Shown here piece by piece: positions 25,703-34,149 of a stretch of DNA of 49,389 bases. The position numbers were made by a program, and so were the translations under genes. Under the pieces are notes generated by a model. It saw nothing but the letters and a program-made list of their open reading frames with translations, ran no database searches and was not told the origin of the DNA. The stretch comes from Desulfococcaceae bacterium HSG9 (GTDB lineage: Bacteria > Desulfobacterota > Desulfobacteria > Desulfobacterales > JAUCGF01): assembly GCA_030378005.1 (NCBI GenBank), contig JAUCGF010000112.1:1-49389 (forward strand). Direction: 5' to 3'. Positions within the stretch are counted from its first letter, which is position 1. Every line of letters begins with the position of its first letter.

Positions 25703-27606
25703 CGTTGTTTTGTTTTCCCATATATAAGTGCATCCGGATGGCGTTCCAGATAGTCAGCCAGATCGCGTATAAAACGGGCCGCATCAGCAAGCTCGCGCAG
25801 CATACGAATCAATTCATGAAACACGGGTGAATCTTGGCTCAGTGTGCCTCCGATGGCAGTCAGTGTGGTCTGAGCCTGTTTAATCACAAGTCCCAATTTA
25901 GGCGTTACATTCGCATCCAGATTTTGGGTGAGATTTTGGGTGTTTTTGAGAGTTGCGTTTAACTCGCTTATCGCATTTTTTAATTCAGGCGCGACATCAG
26001 TGTCAAGCGTTTTAGCAAACAACCTGGTATGATCGAGCGTTTTATCCAGCGAACCGATGGCATTATGTAATTGGGCGGAATTTATCAGACGATCAGCGCC
26101 CTGAAGCGTTTTATCCAGCGAACTGATGGCATTATGCAATTGGGCGGAATTTATCAGACGATCAACGCCCTGAAGCGTTTTATCAAGTGAACTGATGGCA
26201 TTATGCAATTGAGCGGAATTTATCAGACGATCAGCACCTTGAACAGTATGGTGCAAATCGCTGAAAAATTCATTAATGGGCGCTTCTTGTATCTGCTGGA
26301 GTAATTGAGTCAGACTGGCGGAAATTTCATCCATCCGGGTCGGCATGGTGGGCATCCGCGGATACTTTTCTTTCCAAATTATATGTGCTTCGGGCGCATC
26401 CGGGTAGATGTCCAAATCGACAAATAATTGACCGGTAAGCAGATTGCCTGTTTTGAGTCGCGCGCGCATCCCTTGATCCACAAGATTGTCCATAATTTTA
26501 TGATCCGGGTTATCGGCCGGTATTTCATCGGCAACGTTGATTCGTCCCGGCTCTATTTCGATTAAAACCGGAATTCGGAAAACCTGTTTTTGGATATCGA
26601 ATTTTAATTTTACATCCAGCACTTTTCCAAGTTGGATTCCCCGAAATTCAACCGGCGCTCCTACGGCAAGTCCTCTGACCGATCCGTCAAAGAACAAAAG
26701 CAAATTGATTTTACGAGCATAAGCCTTTTCAAAAATGCTCTCAAAATCAGCATGGAGCTTAAAGGCTTCATTTGCGGTAGCCTGGACGCGTTCTTCCAGG
26801 TCAGTCGGTGTGTCAAACGCAATCCCGCCGAGCAGAAGCGTTACCAGGCTTTCTGTGTTCATGCGGATACCTTTGGCGTCCACAACGAAATCAAGGCCGC
26901 TGGCGTTCCAGAACCGGGTGTTTTTAAACACCCGTTGGTGATGAGGTGCATGGATGAATACCTTAATAGTAACGGCCTCGCCGTCATCATTCAGATTAAA
27001 ACTGACAATCTGCCCCACCTTGATTTGCCGGAAATACACCGGCGCGCCAATATCCAAAGAACCCAATCGCGGGGTTTGCAATACAAAATGACGCCCCGGC
27101 AAATCCGCTGTAACGATGGGCGGCGTTTCCAATCCTTTGAATTGCAGGACTTTTTCACCCGGTTTGCCCGGATCCATACCGATATAAGCACCTGAAAGGA
27201 GGGTTCCGATACCAGACACTTTTCCAGCCGCAACGCGCGCACGCTCCACCCAGAAACGTGTGTTTGCAGACAGAAAAACATCCGCCTCTTTCCTCAACTG
27301 AGCAATTAAGATAACATGAGATAAATCCGGACTGAGGTTGATGGTTTCGACAACACCAAGTTCAACATTTTTATATTTGATTTTTGTTTTACCGGCTTCA
27401 AGGCCTTCGGCACTCTCAAATGTGATCGTGATTTGCGGGCCTTTTTCGGTGAACGTTTTGTAAACTAAAAACAGGCCGATAGCCGCCGCCGCAAGCGGAA
27501 CCAGCCAAACTATTGAAAACCGACGGCGTTTGCGTGTTCGGATTTCCGGTTCAGGCGGTTCATATACAGGCGCAGACTCATTTGTATCAGGTTCGGTTGT
27601 CTTCAT
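25699..27606 (-). CDS. pqiB: PqiB-type MlaD/MCE lipid-transport protein
   Basis: 635 residues. A cytoplasmic Arg-rich head is followed by one TM (IVWLVPLAAAAIGLFLVY) and three MCE/MlaD domains (first: ITFESAEGLEAGKTKIKYKN; third: LLLFFDGSVRGLAVGAPVEF). A long helical C-terminus follows, which in E. coli PqiB builds a needle across the periplasm. Three 23-residue repeats in that helix are odd (see the repeat entry). Partners are the two PqiA halves upstream and PqiC downstream. The start ATG lies inside the 3' end of pqiA2 (20-bp overlap), indicating translational coupling. Confidence 0.9.
   Translation of the reverse strand: MKTTEPDTNESAPVYEPPEPEIRTRKRRRFSIVWLVPLAAAAIGLFLVYKTFTEKGPQITITFESAEGLEAGKTKIKYKNVELGVVETINLSPDLSHVILIAQLRKEADVFLSANTRFWVERARVAAGKVSGIGTLLSGAYIGMDPGKPGEKVLQFKGLETPPIVTADLPGRHFVLQTPRLGSLDIGAPVYFRQIKVGQIVSFNLNDDGEAVTIKVFIHAPHHQRVFKNTRFWNASGLDFVVDAKGIRMNTESLVTLLLGGIAFDTPTDLEERVQATANEAFKLHADFESIFEKAYARKINLLLFFDGSVRGLAVGAPVEFRGIQLGKVLDVKLKFDIQKQVFRIPVLIEIEPGRINVADEIPADNPDHKIMDNLVDQGMRARLKTGNLLTGQLFVDLDIYPDAPEAHIIWKEKYPRMPTMPTRMDEISASLTQLLQQIQEAPINEFFSDLHHTVQGADRLINSAQLHNAISSLDKTLQGVDRLINSAQLHNAISSLDKTLQGADRLINSAQLHNAIGSLDKTLDHTRLFAKTLDTDVAPELKNAISELNATLKNTQNLTQNLDANVTPKLGLVIKQAQTTLTAIGGTLSQDSPVFHELIRMLRELADAARFIRDLADYLERHPDALIYGKTKQR
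26037..26243 (-). repeat. Three 69-bp tandem repeats inside pqiB
   Basis: Units at 26037-26105, 26106-26174 and 26175-26243 differ at only a few bases and encode LHNAI(S/G)SLDKTLQG(V/A)DRLINSAQ repeats of 23 residues. They extend the C-terminal helical needle region by about 69 residues. Near identity at the DNA level implies recent duplication and likely length variation between strains. Confidence 0.9.
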
Positions 27607-28303
27607 CAGAAGATTCCTTTATATCCCATAGTATTCGGGGGTCAAAGCTCTCAGCGGCAAACAGAGTGATTACAACCACAGCGCCAAAAAAGACCGCTCC
27701 GGGGCCGGCATAAATCGTGGCCAAATTGCCCAGATGAACAAGCGCCACAAGAAGCGTTACCACATAGATGTCCACCATTGACCAGCGCCCCACAATTTCT
27801 GTGAGACGATAAAGGCGCGTGCGTTCTTTGAGCTGCCGGGTCGATTTACGCTGCACTGAAATCAGTAAAAAAGTAAGAATAATCAATTTTACCAGCGGCA
27901 CAAAAACACTGGCAATGAAAATAATCAGCCCGATAGGCCACATCCCGGTGGATAGAAAATAGATAACGCCACTCATAATGGTGTCCGATTGCGCTTTGCC
28001 CACATAAACAACCGTTGTAATCGGAAGCACATTCGCAGGGATATAAAAAATATAAGCCGCCAAAACAAGCGCCCATGTCCGTCTGATACTGTTCGGTTTG
28101 CGCAGATGCAACACTGCTCCGCAACGAGGGCAAAGCAACGTTGGCTTACTTGCATCAGCAACTTTATTTTCCACAACCGGCATGGCCGGATTGCGGCAAA
28201 GCAGGCCGCAACTGTGGCAACTGACCAGCGCCATACTTCGGGCTGTCAGGGCTTCAGGGGATGCTGAATGTGGCTTCACAATTTGGGTTGCCATTTTTTC
28301 CAT
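27587..28303 (-). CDS. pqiA: PqiA-like membrane protein, second half (PqiA2)
   Basis: About 238 residues from ATG 28303 (MEKMATQ). The open frame runs further upstream but lies inside the preceding pqiA gene, so I reject that extension; ATG 28294 is an alternative. It has a zinc-ribbon-like pair, CHSCG and CPRCG, then four membrane helices (ALVLAAYIFYIPANVLPITT..., GPGAVFFGAVVVITLFAA). E. coli PqiA is a single protein with two such zinc ribbon plus 4-TM halves; here each half is its own gene. It should sit in the inner membrane and pass lipid to PqiB. It overlaps its upstream neighbour by 28 bp and pqiB by 20 bp. Confidence 0.85.
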   Translation of the reverse strand: MEKMATQIVKPHSASPEALTARSMALVSCHSCGLLCRNPAMPVVENKVADASKPTLLCPRCGAVLHLRKPNSIRRTWALVLAAYIFYIPANVLPITTVVYVGKAQSDTIMSGVIYFLSTGMWPIGLIIFIASVFVPLVKLIILTFLLISVQRKSTRQLKERTRLYRLTEIVGRWSMVDIYVVTLLVALVHLGNLATIYAGPGAVFFGAVVVITLFAAESFDPRILWDIKESSDEDNRT

Positions 28304-28959
28304 ATAGTATCGGGGTCTAAGGCATTGATGGCCGCGGCCTGCACAAATATCAGCATCATTAAAGCAAACAGCGCAACACCCGGAACAATCTTGGCCATCT
28401 TGGCGAGTTTGACAAGAGAAATCAGAATGCCTATCATAAAAATTTCCAGCATACTCCATTGTTGGATACTGCGCACAAAACGGAAAATTGTTGTGAATTT
28501 GGGCGGCAAATGATTGGCCCGCAACGGCAGCAGGATATATAGCATTCCTGTTATCTGGAAGAAAGGCGCAATCATGGTTGTCAGCATTACCAAGCCCGCC
28601 AGAGCTGGCCACCCCTGTTTATACAGTTCTATGATTCCCGTAATTAGAGTGGTTTGGCGAATATTAACGCCCATCTCAAAAGCCATAAAAGGAAATGTGT
28701 TGGCAATGATGAATAATATCAGACTGGCCAGCGTTAAAGCGAGTGTCCGCTCAAGGCTGTTATATTTACGCCGGTAAAGCACACATCCGCAACGGCGGCA
28801 TCTTGCCACGAACGTGTTAGTATGACGTTTCGAAGACTTATCCGGCCATTTAACAGCCGCCGGCCGATGGAGCAAATCGCATTCGTGACAGGCAATCAGA
28901 TTGCCGGTGTTTTTGATTTCAGAAACTTTGTTTATCATTTTATATTTGCTTTTAAACAT
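28276..28959 (-). CDS. pqiA: PqiA-like membrane protein, first half (PqiA1)
   Basis: 227 residues. CHEC and CRRCG form the zinc-ribbon pair, then four TM helices (LTLASLILFIIANTFPFMAF; GWPALAGLVMLTTMIAPFF; MLEIFMIGILISLVKL; GVALFALMMLIFVQAAAI). PANVLP/ANTFPFM after the first helix and the RWSM/QWSML segment before the third are shared with the second half. First gene of pqiA1-pqiA2-pqiB-pqiC. The 5' side faces the aminotransferase gene across a 185-bp divergent spacer that must contain the promoter; I could not place it with confidence. Confidence 0.87.
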   Translation of the reverse strand: MFKSKYKMINKVSEIKNTGNLIACHECDLLHRPAAVKWPDKSSKRHTNTFVARCRRCGCVLYRRKYNSLERTLALTLASLILFIIANTFPFMAFEMGVNIRQTTLITGIIELYKQGWPALAGLVMLTTMIAPFFQITGMLYILLPLRANHLPPKFTTIFRFVRSIQQWSMLEIFMIGILISLVKLAKMAKIVPGVALFALMMLIFVQAAAINALDPDTIWKKWQPKL

Positions 28960-29144
28960 ATTACGAAACCGCTACATACCGAAATTTTATATGAGTGTCA
29001 ATAGTATCACCCGTTTACGGTATAGGCAGACAAATTCCGCATATCCGCATCAAAAACAAAGCTTGATTAAAACGGTATGTTTTTATATTGAAATCAGAAA
29101 CATTTTTTACATCATTATTTATTAACTTATCGAAGGGAAAAGCA

Positions 29145-30275
29145 ATGAAATGGCAATCTGTTTATGATTTGTATCCGGTCAATCAAGAGTTTATATGGCT
29201 TAACAATTGCGGTACCGTGCCGGCCGGCAGTCATGTTATCCAAGATGTAACACGTTTTTTTAATGGCTATGCGCAAAAAGGTATTTTTACCGAAACCGCC
29301 TCCTACGCCCAGGTTAGGCGTAAAATCAAATCTGTTTTGGCGAATCTTTTGAATTGCCGGCCGGAGGAGCTGGCTTTGATTCATCACACTTCCGAAGGCA
29401 TGAATTTTATTTCACACGGCTTGGATTTACAGCCGGACGATGAAATGATCCTTCTTGAAAATGAATACCCCAGCAATGTGTATCCCTGGCTGCACTGGAA
29501 ACAAAAAGGCGTTAAACTGCGCACCGTTCCAATGGGAAACACCCCTTCCGAATTTATGGACGGCCTGACACCCTTAATAAATTCACGCACTCGCCTGATC
29601 GCCTTATCAGCCGTTCATTGGTGTACCGGAATGCCGTTACCGTTAGATGAAATCGGTGCTTTATGCCATGATAAAGGCATTACTTTTGTGGTCGATGGCG
29701 CTCAAGGCGTGGGGATGCAGCCCATTGACGTTAAACGCGCTCATATATCCTACATGGCTTTTCCAACCTGGAAATGGCTCATGGGCCCTGTCGGTATGGG
29801 CGTTCTATATGTGCCGATGAAAAATCTGGAACGTTTAAAACCCGTTTTTATCGGATCCGAATCAGTGATTCAGGATGAAGAATACCTTCCCTATAAAGAT
29901 CAATTGAAACCCACTGCCGACCGTTTTACATTTTCAACAGCCAATTTTAATGATTGGGTGTATTTTCTATCGGCGCTGGAACAGTTAGAAAAGATTGGCT
30001 TTGATACTGTAATCAACCGTATTTTTGAATTAAGCGCCTATCTTGCCAAAGGACTGACACAGATCGGTTATCAAGTCATGGCGGAACAATTTTCAGATCA
30101 TCCCACCGGAATTGTTGTTTGTGCGAAACCGGATACCGATTCTGAAAAAATAATAGAACATTTGAATAAAAATAAAATTGTTGCGGTACTGCGTCTGAAT
30201 CGAATTCGCCTGGCACCGCATATTTTTATCTCTGAACAGCAGTTGGACCGGGTGATTGATGTTATGGCGCGTTAG
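29145..30275 (+). CDS. Class-V aminotransferase (PLP enzyme, cysteine-desulfurase/epimerase-like)
   Basis: 376 residues from ATG 29145, chosen because GAAGGG lies just before it. The in-frame ATG/GTG 57 bp upstream has no RBS and adds non-conserved residues. The fold-type I cues are present: FIWLNNCGTVP at the N-terminus, LIHHTSEGMNFISHGL, VDGAQGVG (PLP-binding Asp), and TWKWLMGPVGMGVLY, where the Lys should carry PLP (W in place of the common His before it). RLAPHIF near the end gives the carboxylate-binding Arg. It could be a desulfurase, a kynureninase-like or an epimerase-like enzyme; no motif fixes the substrate. It seems to be a single-gene unit. Confidence 0.82.
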   Translation: MKWQSVYDLYPVNQEFIWLNNCGTVPAGSHVIQDVTRFFNGYAQKGIFTETASYAQVRRKIKSVLANLLNCRPEELALIHHTSEGMNFISHGLDLQPDDEMILLENEYPSNVYPWLHWKQKGVKLRTVPMGNTPSEFMDGLTPLINSRTRLIALSAVHWCTGMPLPLDEIGALCHDKGITFVVDGAQGVGMQPIDVKRAHISYMAFPTWKWLMGPVGMGVLYVPMKNLERLKPVFIGSESVIQDEEYLPYKDQLKPTADRFTFSTANFNDWVYFLSALEQLEKIGFDTVINRIFELSAYLAKGLTQIGYQVMAEQFSDHPTGIVVCAKPDTDSEKIIEHLNKNKIVAVLRLNRIRLAPHIFISEQQLDRVIDVMAR

Positions 30276-30615
30276 ACAGTTTCATCAAATCTTTTGCCTC
30301 AAACGTCGTTACCCAAATACATGGCCAATGCGGTCTTTGAACCCAACCTGGATAATGCAATGAGTATCAGTTAGGCGCAATATAATGGAGTGCAAAGTTC
30401 ACATCTTACGAATGTTACCTGAAAACACCAAAATCAAACCAAATATTAATAATCAGGCATCCTTCATCTTATAGTTGACATTTTATCCGATATAGGGTAT
30501 ATTCTATAAAAATTGGGAGCGTGATCAAAAAAAACATAATGATCAATTTGCTATTCCTAACACTAGGGGAGTTTTGCTACTTTAAAACATTTTATTTTTT
30601 ATCTAAGGGGGGGCT
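30276..30615 (+). other. 340-bp leader region before the tandem-repeat protein
   Basis: Contains no gene that I can support. The right half holds the sigma70-type promoter at 30475-30503, and a ~105-nt leader follows, ending in a strong RBS (AAGGGGGGG at about 30604-30612). No riboswitch or terminator was recognised. Confidence 0.6.
30475..30503 (+). promoter_or_regulatory. Sigma70-type promoter for the gene at 30616
   Basis: TTGACA at 30475-30480 (perfect -35) and TATATT at 30498-30503 (one off from TATAAT) are separated by exactly 17 bases. Transcription should start near 30510. Confidence 0.7.
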
Positions 30616-31275
30616 ATGACAGTAAAACTTGATCACTATTGGACGATTATTCCTGAAAAAACCGAAGAATATAATAACTTTATCATTAAAAAATTTATAC
30701 CTGGAGTGAATAAATTGCACATGCACACTGTGGCGGCATGGTATGTCATCGTTGGCGCTTATAGTGAAATTATCTTTGAAAGTGCAAGCAACGATTTAGA
30801 AATTATTGAAAAGGCTTTACAGAATGAAAAATATCAGGCGCTGAAAGCCGAGCTGCTCAATTATGTGAAAAATTATAAAACCAAAGTGCTTGTCAAAACC
30901 GGTAAACATTATTCGTATTCCACCGATATATATCACGACACGATTAAGTTTAACCAAATGTGGAATTTGATCAGCGGCAAAAAAGAGGAGTACGGGCGTT
31001 TTACCACCGAAACATTCTATCCGATTCTTGAAGAGCTGGGCGTAACGATTGCCCAGGAATGGGAAGTTTTAATCGGAGACAGTCCCAGTATTATTTGTGA
31101 GGGCCGCGCGCATGATACGGATAACCTGATAAAAAATTTAGGCAGCCAAAAATTCTGTCAAGCCAAACGGGAGTTGAAACAGTACGTTGAAAATTATGAG
31201 AGCCGTATCCTTTGCTTCCATATTCAAAAATTAAAGGGGTATAAATCAGCAAGTTACAAATTAATATCCGGTTAG
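30616..31275 (+). CDS. Protein with two tandem ~100-residue repeats, function unknown
   Basis: 219 residues, no signal or membrane segment. Residues 3-95 and 110-200 repeat each other: YWTIIPEKTEEYNNFIIKKF / MWNLISGKKEEYGRFTTETF; WYVIVGAYSEIIFESAS / WEVLIGDSPSIICEGRA; KYQALKAELLNYVKNYKTKVL / KFCQAKRELKQYVENYESRIL. The size, the leading beta strand and the alternation suggest a duplicated ferredoxin-like (dimeric alpha/beta barrel, NIPSNAP-like) fold, known from ligand-binding and monooxygenase-like proteins. No catalytic residues can be named. It has its own strong promoter and RBS, and a palindromic element lies 44 bp downstream. Confidence 0.65.
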   Translation: MTVKLDHYWTIIPEKTEEYNNFIIKKFIPGVNKLHMHTVAAWYVIVGAYSEIIFESASNDLEIIEKALQNEKYQALKAELLNYVKNYKTKVLVKTGKHYSYSTDIYHDTIKFNQMWNLISGKKEEYGRFTTETFYPILEELGVTIAQEWEVLIGDSPSIICEGRAHDTDNLIKNLGSQKFCQAKRELKQYVENYESRILCFHIQKLKGYKSASYKLISG

Positions 31276-31318
31276 AGGCAGTCTCTGTTATTCTGGAAAA
31301 ACTAAAATCAGATCAATA

Positions 31319-31365
31319 TCAGTAGATGGAAAATCGGGCCGAATTCAATTTTTTTCATCTACTGA
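31319..31365. repeat. 47-bp palindrome with family C ends
   Basis: TCAGTAGATGGAAAA at the left and TTTTTTTCATCTACTGA at the right form a hairpin. It is flanked on both sides by AATA (31315-31318 and 31366-31369), a possible 4-bp target duplication. The ends match the 134-bp element at 46833-46966 (TCAGTAGATCGAAAA). It sits between the repeat-protein gene and mrpE and could also end transcription, since the right arm contains seven Ts. Confidence 0.65.
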
Positions 31366-31388
31366 AATATATTTAGGAGCAGCTATAA

Positions 31389-31967
31389 TTGGCCTCTATT
31401 GAAACAATAACATCTGATGATAATCAAAACCGCCTGGCCCCCAAGAGCCAAATGCCCACAAAACCCGGTCAAAAACGCTTCGCTGCCGGCCCTTTTATTC
31501 TGACGTTTTTGATTATGGCCTGTTTTTGGGTAATTTTTTCCGGAAAATTCGATGCTTTTCATTTATCTCTCGGATTTGTTTCCTGCCTCATTGTTTCGTT
31601 TTTAAGCAGTGACCTGTTGTTCCCAACCGCATTAAAACCGGCTTTGATTATTTGCTGGTTACGCTTTGTCGGCTACATTCCCTGGCTTTTATATCAGATT
31701 CTGCTGGCCAATATCCATGTGTTCTATCTGTCATTGCATCCCCGCATGATGGAGCTAATCGATCCCCAAATCATCGTATTCGAAAGTCGTTTGAAAGGTG
31801 ACATTGCCCGCACCACTTTTGCCAACTCCATTACACTTACTCCCGGAACCATTACTGTCAATGTTACGACGCGGGGTAAATTTGCGGTGCATTGTATCAA
31901 TAAGCAATCGGGGCAGCCATTGCCAGGTGTGATGGAGGCTAAAATAGCGAAAGTATTTAAAGAATAA
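31389..31967 (+). CDS. mrpE: Mrp-type Na+/H+ antiporter subunit E
   Basis: 192 residues. TTG 31389 is the start, supported by AGGAG at 31375-31379; the next ATG (31452) lacks an RBS. Two to three N-terminal helices (FILTFLIMACFWVIFSGKF, FVSCLIVSFLSS) lead to an MrpE core with FANSITLTPGTITVNV, the hallmark of this subunit. MrpE is needed for assembly or activity of the inner-membrane antiporter complex. First gene of the operon; its stop overlaps the mrpF ATG by one base. Confidence 0.9.
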   Translation: MASIETITSDDNQNRLAPKSQMPTKPGQKRFAAGPFILTFLIMACFWVIFSGKFDAFHLSLGFVSCLIVSFLSSDLLFPTALKPALIICWLRFVGYIPWLLYQILLANIHVFYLSLHPRMMELIDPQIIVFESRLKGDIARTTFANSITLTPGTITVNVTTRGKFAVHCINKQSGQPLPGVMEAKIAKVFKE

Positions 31968-32272
31968 TGGAATCGGTTTTCATATTTGCCGGCATCTATT
32001 TGGGAATGGTAATGCTGCTGTCTTTGTATCGGGCGGTCATCGGGCCGACAATTTTGGACCGCTTGATCGGTGTGAACGCACTCGGCACTAAAACCATCGT
32101 TTTGATGATTATAATCGGTCTTATTTACCATCGTGTCGATATGTTCGTGGATATTGCCTTGGCCTACGCTATGTTAAATTTTATCGCTGTGCTGGCAGCT
32201 TCCAGATATTTTCAAAAACGTAAAGGATTGTACGATGAAGGCACACCTGATATGCCGTTAAAAAAGAAATAG
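31967..32272 (+). CDS. mrpF: Mrp-type antiporter subunit F
   Basis: 101 residues with three membrane helices. It carries the MrpF signature YRAVIGPTILDRLIGVNALGTK followed by VDMFVDIALAYAMLNFIAV. The Asp and nearby charged residues in the second and third helices are those implicated in Na+ or cholate transport in MrpF. Translationally coupled to mrpE. Confidence 0.92.
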   Translation: MESVFIFAGIYLGMVMLLSLYRAVIGPTILDRLIGVNALGTKTIVLMIIIGLIYHRVDMFVDIALAYAMLNFIAVLAASRYFQKRKGLYDEGTPDMPLKKK

Positions 32273-32325
32273 AAGCATTCCTTAATTTCAGGCACTTTTA
32301 ACTTCAAACTTCAGGCACTTTCTTT

Positions 32326-32652
32326 ATGAATATCACCGTTACGCTTCTGTTAATTTGCGGCCTTCTTTTTTTCACCGGCGGCGCGATAGGCATTATCCGT
32401 TTCCCTGATTTTTACTCGCGGCTGCATCCGGCCGGCAAACTGGACACCGCCGGTTTGACCATTACAATGGGAGCGATAGCGCTATACACGCTCACTCCGT
32501 TTTCCTTTGAGGCTTTGATTACAGCCTTAAAAATCATTCTGATCGCTGTTTTTGTCTTTATAACCAGCCCTACCGCAACCCATGCGATTATTGACGCCGG
32601 TGTCAGAGCCGGTTTGAAACCGTGGCGCAAGGAGATTGACCCGGACAAATGA
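32326..32652 (+). CDS. mrpG: Mrp-type antiporter subunit G
   Basis: 108 residues, three helices. GAIGIIRFPDFYSRLHPAGK is the MrpG signature, followed by DTAGLTITMGAIAL and a C-terminal SPTATHAI segment. The C-terminal stop overlaps the next gene's ATG by four bases (ATGA). A 53-bp spacer before it holds a short direct repeat (CTTCAGGCACTTT). Confidence 0.92.
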   Translation: MNITVTLLLICGLLFFTGGAIGIIRFPDFYSRLHPAGKLDTAGLTITMGAIALYTLTPFSFEALITALKIILIAVFVFITSPTATHAIIDAGVRAGLKPWRKEIDPDK

Positions 32653-32894
32653 TTTGGCAGATTGAACTGATCATATTGATGATTGTGATTGTCTTGGCTA
32701 TCGGCGCTCTTGCTGTCAAAGACCTTTTAAGCGCGGCCGTCCTTTTCGGAGCATACAGTTTTATGATGTGCCTTTTATGGGCTATTATGGGGGCGGTTGA
32801 TGTCGCTTTCACTGAGGCTTCGGTGGGAGCCGGCGTCAGCACGGTTTTGTTTGTAGCGGCCGTTTTTCGCACCTCCAGGAGGACCAAAGATTGA
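32649..32894 (+). CDS. MbhD/DUF4040-type antiporter subunit (MrpA C-terminal piece)
   Basis: 81 residues, three helices. LAIGALAVKDLLSAAVLFGAYS and VDVAFTEASVGAGVSTVLF match the MbhD/DUF4040 module that in classical MrpA is fused behind the antiporter-like domain and in Mbh hydrogenases is a separate subunit. The Lys of VKD and the Glu of FTEA are the polar residues of the proton or ion path. Here MrpA is split, as in archaeal and many anaerobic bacterial Mrp/Mbh operons. Confidence 0.87.
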   Translation: MIWQIELIILMIVIVLAIGALAVKDLLSAAVLFGAYSFMMCLLWAIMGAVDVAFTEASVGAGVSTVLFVAAVFRTSRRTKD

Positions 32895-33721
32895 AATCTA
32901 TCGGAGCAATTCTGACTGTCTTTTTGGGAGGGCTTTTGATATACTGCTCTATGGATTTTCCTCCGTGGGGAGACCCTGATTCACCGGCAAACAGTCATGT
33001 ATCACCCTATTATATTGAACACACCCTTGAGGACACTTCCGTCCCCAATATCGTTACTTCGGTGCTGGCCGATTATCGCGGTTACGACACCATGTTTGAA
33101 ACCATCGTTATTTTTACCGCCGGAATCGCCTGTATCTTTCTGTTAAGGATGTTTAAAACGGTTGAACCGGAAACGCGCCTCTACCGCCATCTTCCCACCG
33201 GTATTACGTTGCGCATCGCCAAAGGCGGCAAATTTCCTGATGATTCAGACCATTTCAAACGCATTGATTCGGATTGGGTGCCACACGATTTAATCCTTCA
33301 AACCACCTGCCGTATGATTATACCGTTTATTCAGATTTTCGCCCTTTATGTCATTGCCCACGGACATCACAGCCCCGGAGGAGGGTTTCAGGGCGGCGTA
33401 ATTTTCGGTGCGTCTATCATTCTTTTCGCCATTGCCTTTGATCTCAGGTCGGCTATCAAACGAATGGGAGAGCGCTTAACCGCTTTTTTATGCGCTTTGG
33501 GCGTTTTTATCTACGCCGGTGTCGGCCTTGTGTGTATGCTCTATGGGAATAATTTTTTAGATTACAGTGCATTAGCTGATATTATGGGCGTTGATCCGAT
33601 TAGCGCGCGTTCGCATGGCATTCTGATGGTTGAAGTCGGTGTGGGTATAGTGGTTATGGCCGTTATGGTGGTTTTATATTATAATCTGGCGTCAGCCGGC
33701 AAGCAGGACGAGGGATTATAA
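32891..33721 (+). CDS. mrpB: MbhE-MrpB fusion, Na+/H+ antiporter subunit B
   Basis: 276 residues. The start is TTG 32891, set by AGGAGG at 32876-32881 and a TTGA overlap with the preceding stop. The N-terminal ~90 residues resemble MbhE (helix, TSVLADYRGYDTMFETIVIF, the typical Y/D-R-G-x-DT-x-x-E motif). The C-terminal ~150 residues are MrpB (FALYVIAHGHHSPGGGFQGGVI). It supplies the rest of the split MrpA plus subunit B in one chain. Confidence 0.9.
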   Translation: MKSIGAILTVFLGGLLIYCSMDFPPWGDPDSPANSHVSPYYIEHTLEDTSVPNIVTSVLADYRGYDTMFETIVIFTAGIACIFLLRMFKTVEPETRLYRHLPTGITLRIAKGGKFPDDSDHFKRIDSDWVPHDLILQTTCRMIIPFIQIFALYVIAHGHHSPGGGFQGGVIFGASIILFAIAFDLRSAIKRMGERLTAFLCALGVFIYAGVGLVCMLYGNNFLDYSALADIMGVDPISARSHGILMVEVGVGIVVMAVMVVLYYNLASAGKQDEGL

Positions 33722-33725
33722 AGAC

Positions 33726-34121
33726 ATGGATGAACTTCTGACAATCCTGATAGCCAGAATTAATTACTGGGTTTATATCATTTTGATGATGATCGGCATG
33801 TATGGTATCATCGTCAAAAAAAACCTTATGAAAAAAATTATTGGCATGAGCATTCTGCAAACGGCTGTGATCCTGTTCTATGTTTCCATCGGTGCCAAAA
33901 AAAATGCCACCATACCCATTATTGAGCATGGGCATGACACCGGCCATGCCACTGCTGTTCAGGCTGCCCATTTTATTAATCCGCTGCCTCATGTGTTGAT
34001 GCTCACCGCTATCGTAGTGGCCGTTGCCACCCTCGGCGTGGCTCTGGCTTTGGCTATTAAAATTTACAAGCAATACAATACACTGGAAGAAGACGAACTG
34101 ATAGAGATATTAAAAGAATAG
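33726..34121 (+). CDS. mrpC: Mrp-type antiporter subunit C
   Basis: 131 residues, three helices, NuoK-like. IGMYGIIVKKNLMKKIIGMSILQTAVILF and NPLPHVLMLTAIVVAVATLGVALAL are typical; the Glu expected in helix 2 of NuoK is not in the same place, as usual for MrpC. It lies 4 bp after mrpB. The next antiporter gene (mrpD) comes only after two unrelated inserts. Confidence 0.9.
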   Translation: MDELLTILIARINYWVYIILMMIGMYGIIVKKNLMKKIIGMSILQTAVILFYVSIGAKKNATIPIIEHGHDTGHATAVQAAHFINPLPHVLMLTAIVVAVATLGVALALAIKIYKQYNTLEEDELIEILKE

Positions 34122-34149
34122 GAATTCCTAATTCCACCAAGGGGCCGTC

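Noticed and set aside
28304..28612. In-frame upstream extension of pqiA2 (103 extra codons)
   Set aside because: It lies wholly inside pqiA1 in another frame and has no PqiA similarity; the zinc-ribbon domain starts after ATG 28303.
29063..29089. TTGATT...TATATT promoter candidate for the aminotransferase gene
   Set aside because: Spacer is only 15 bases and the -35 box is poor.
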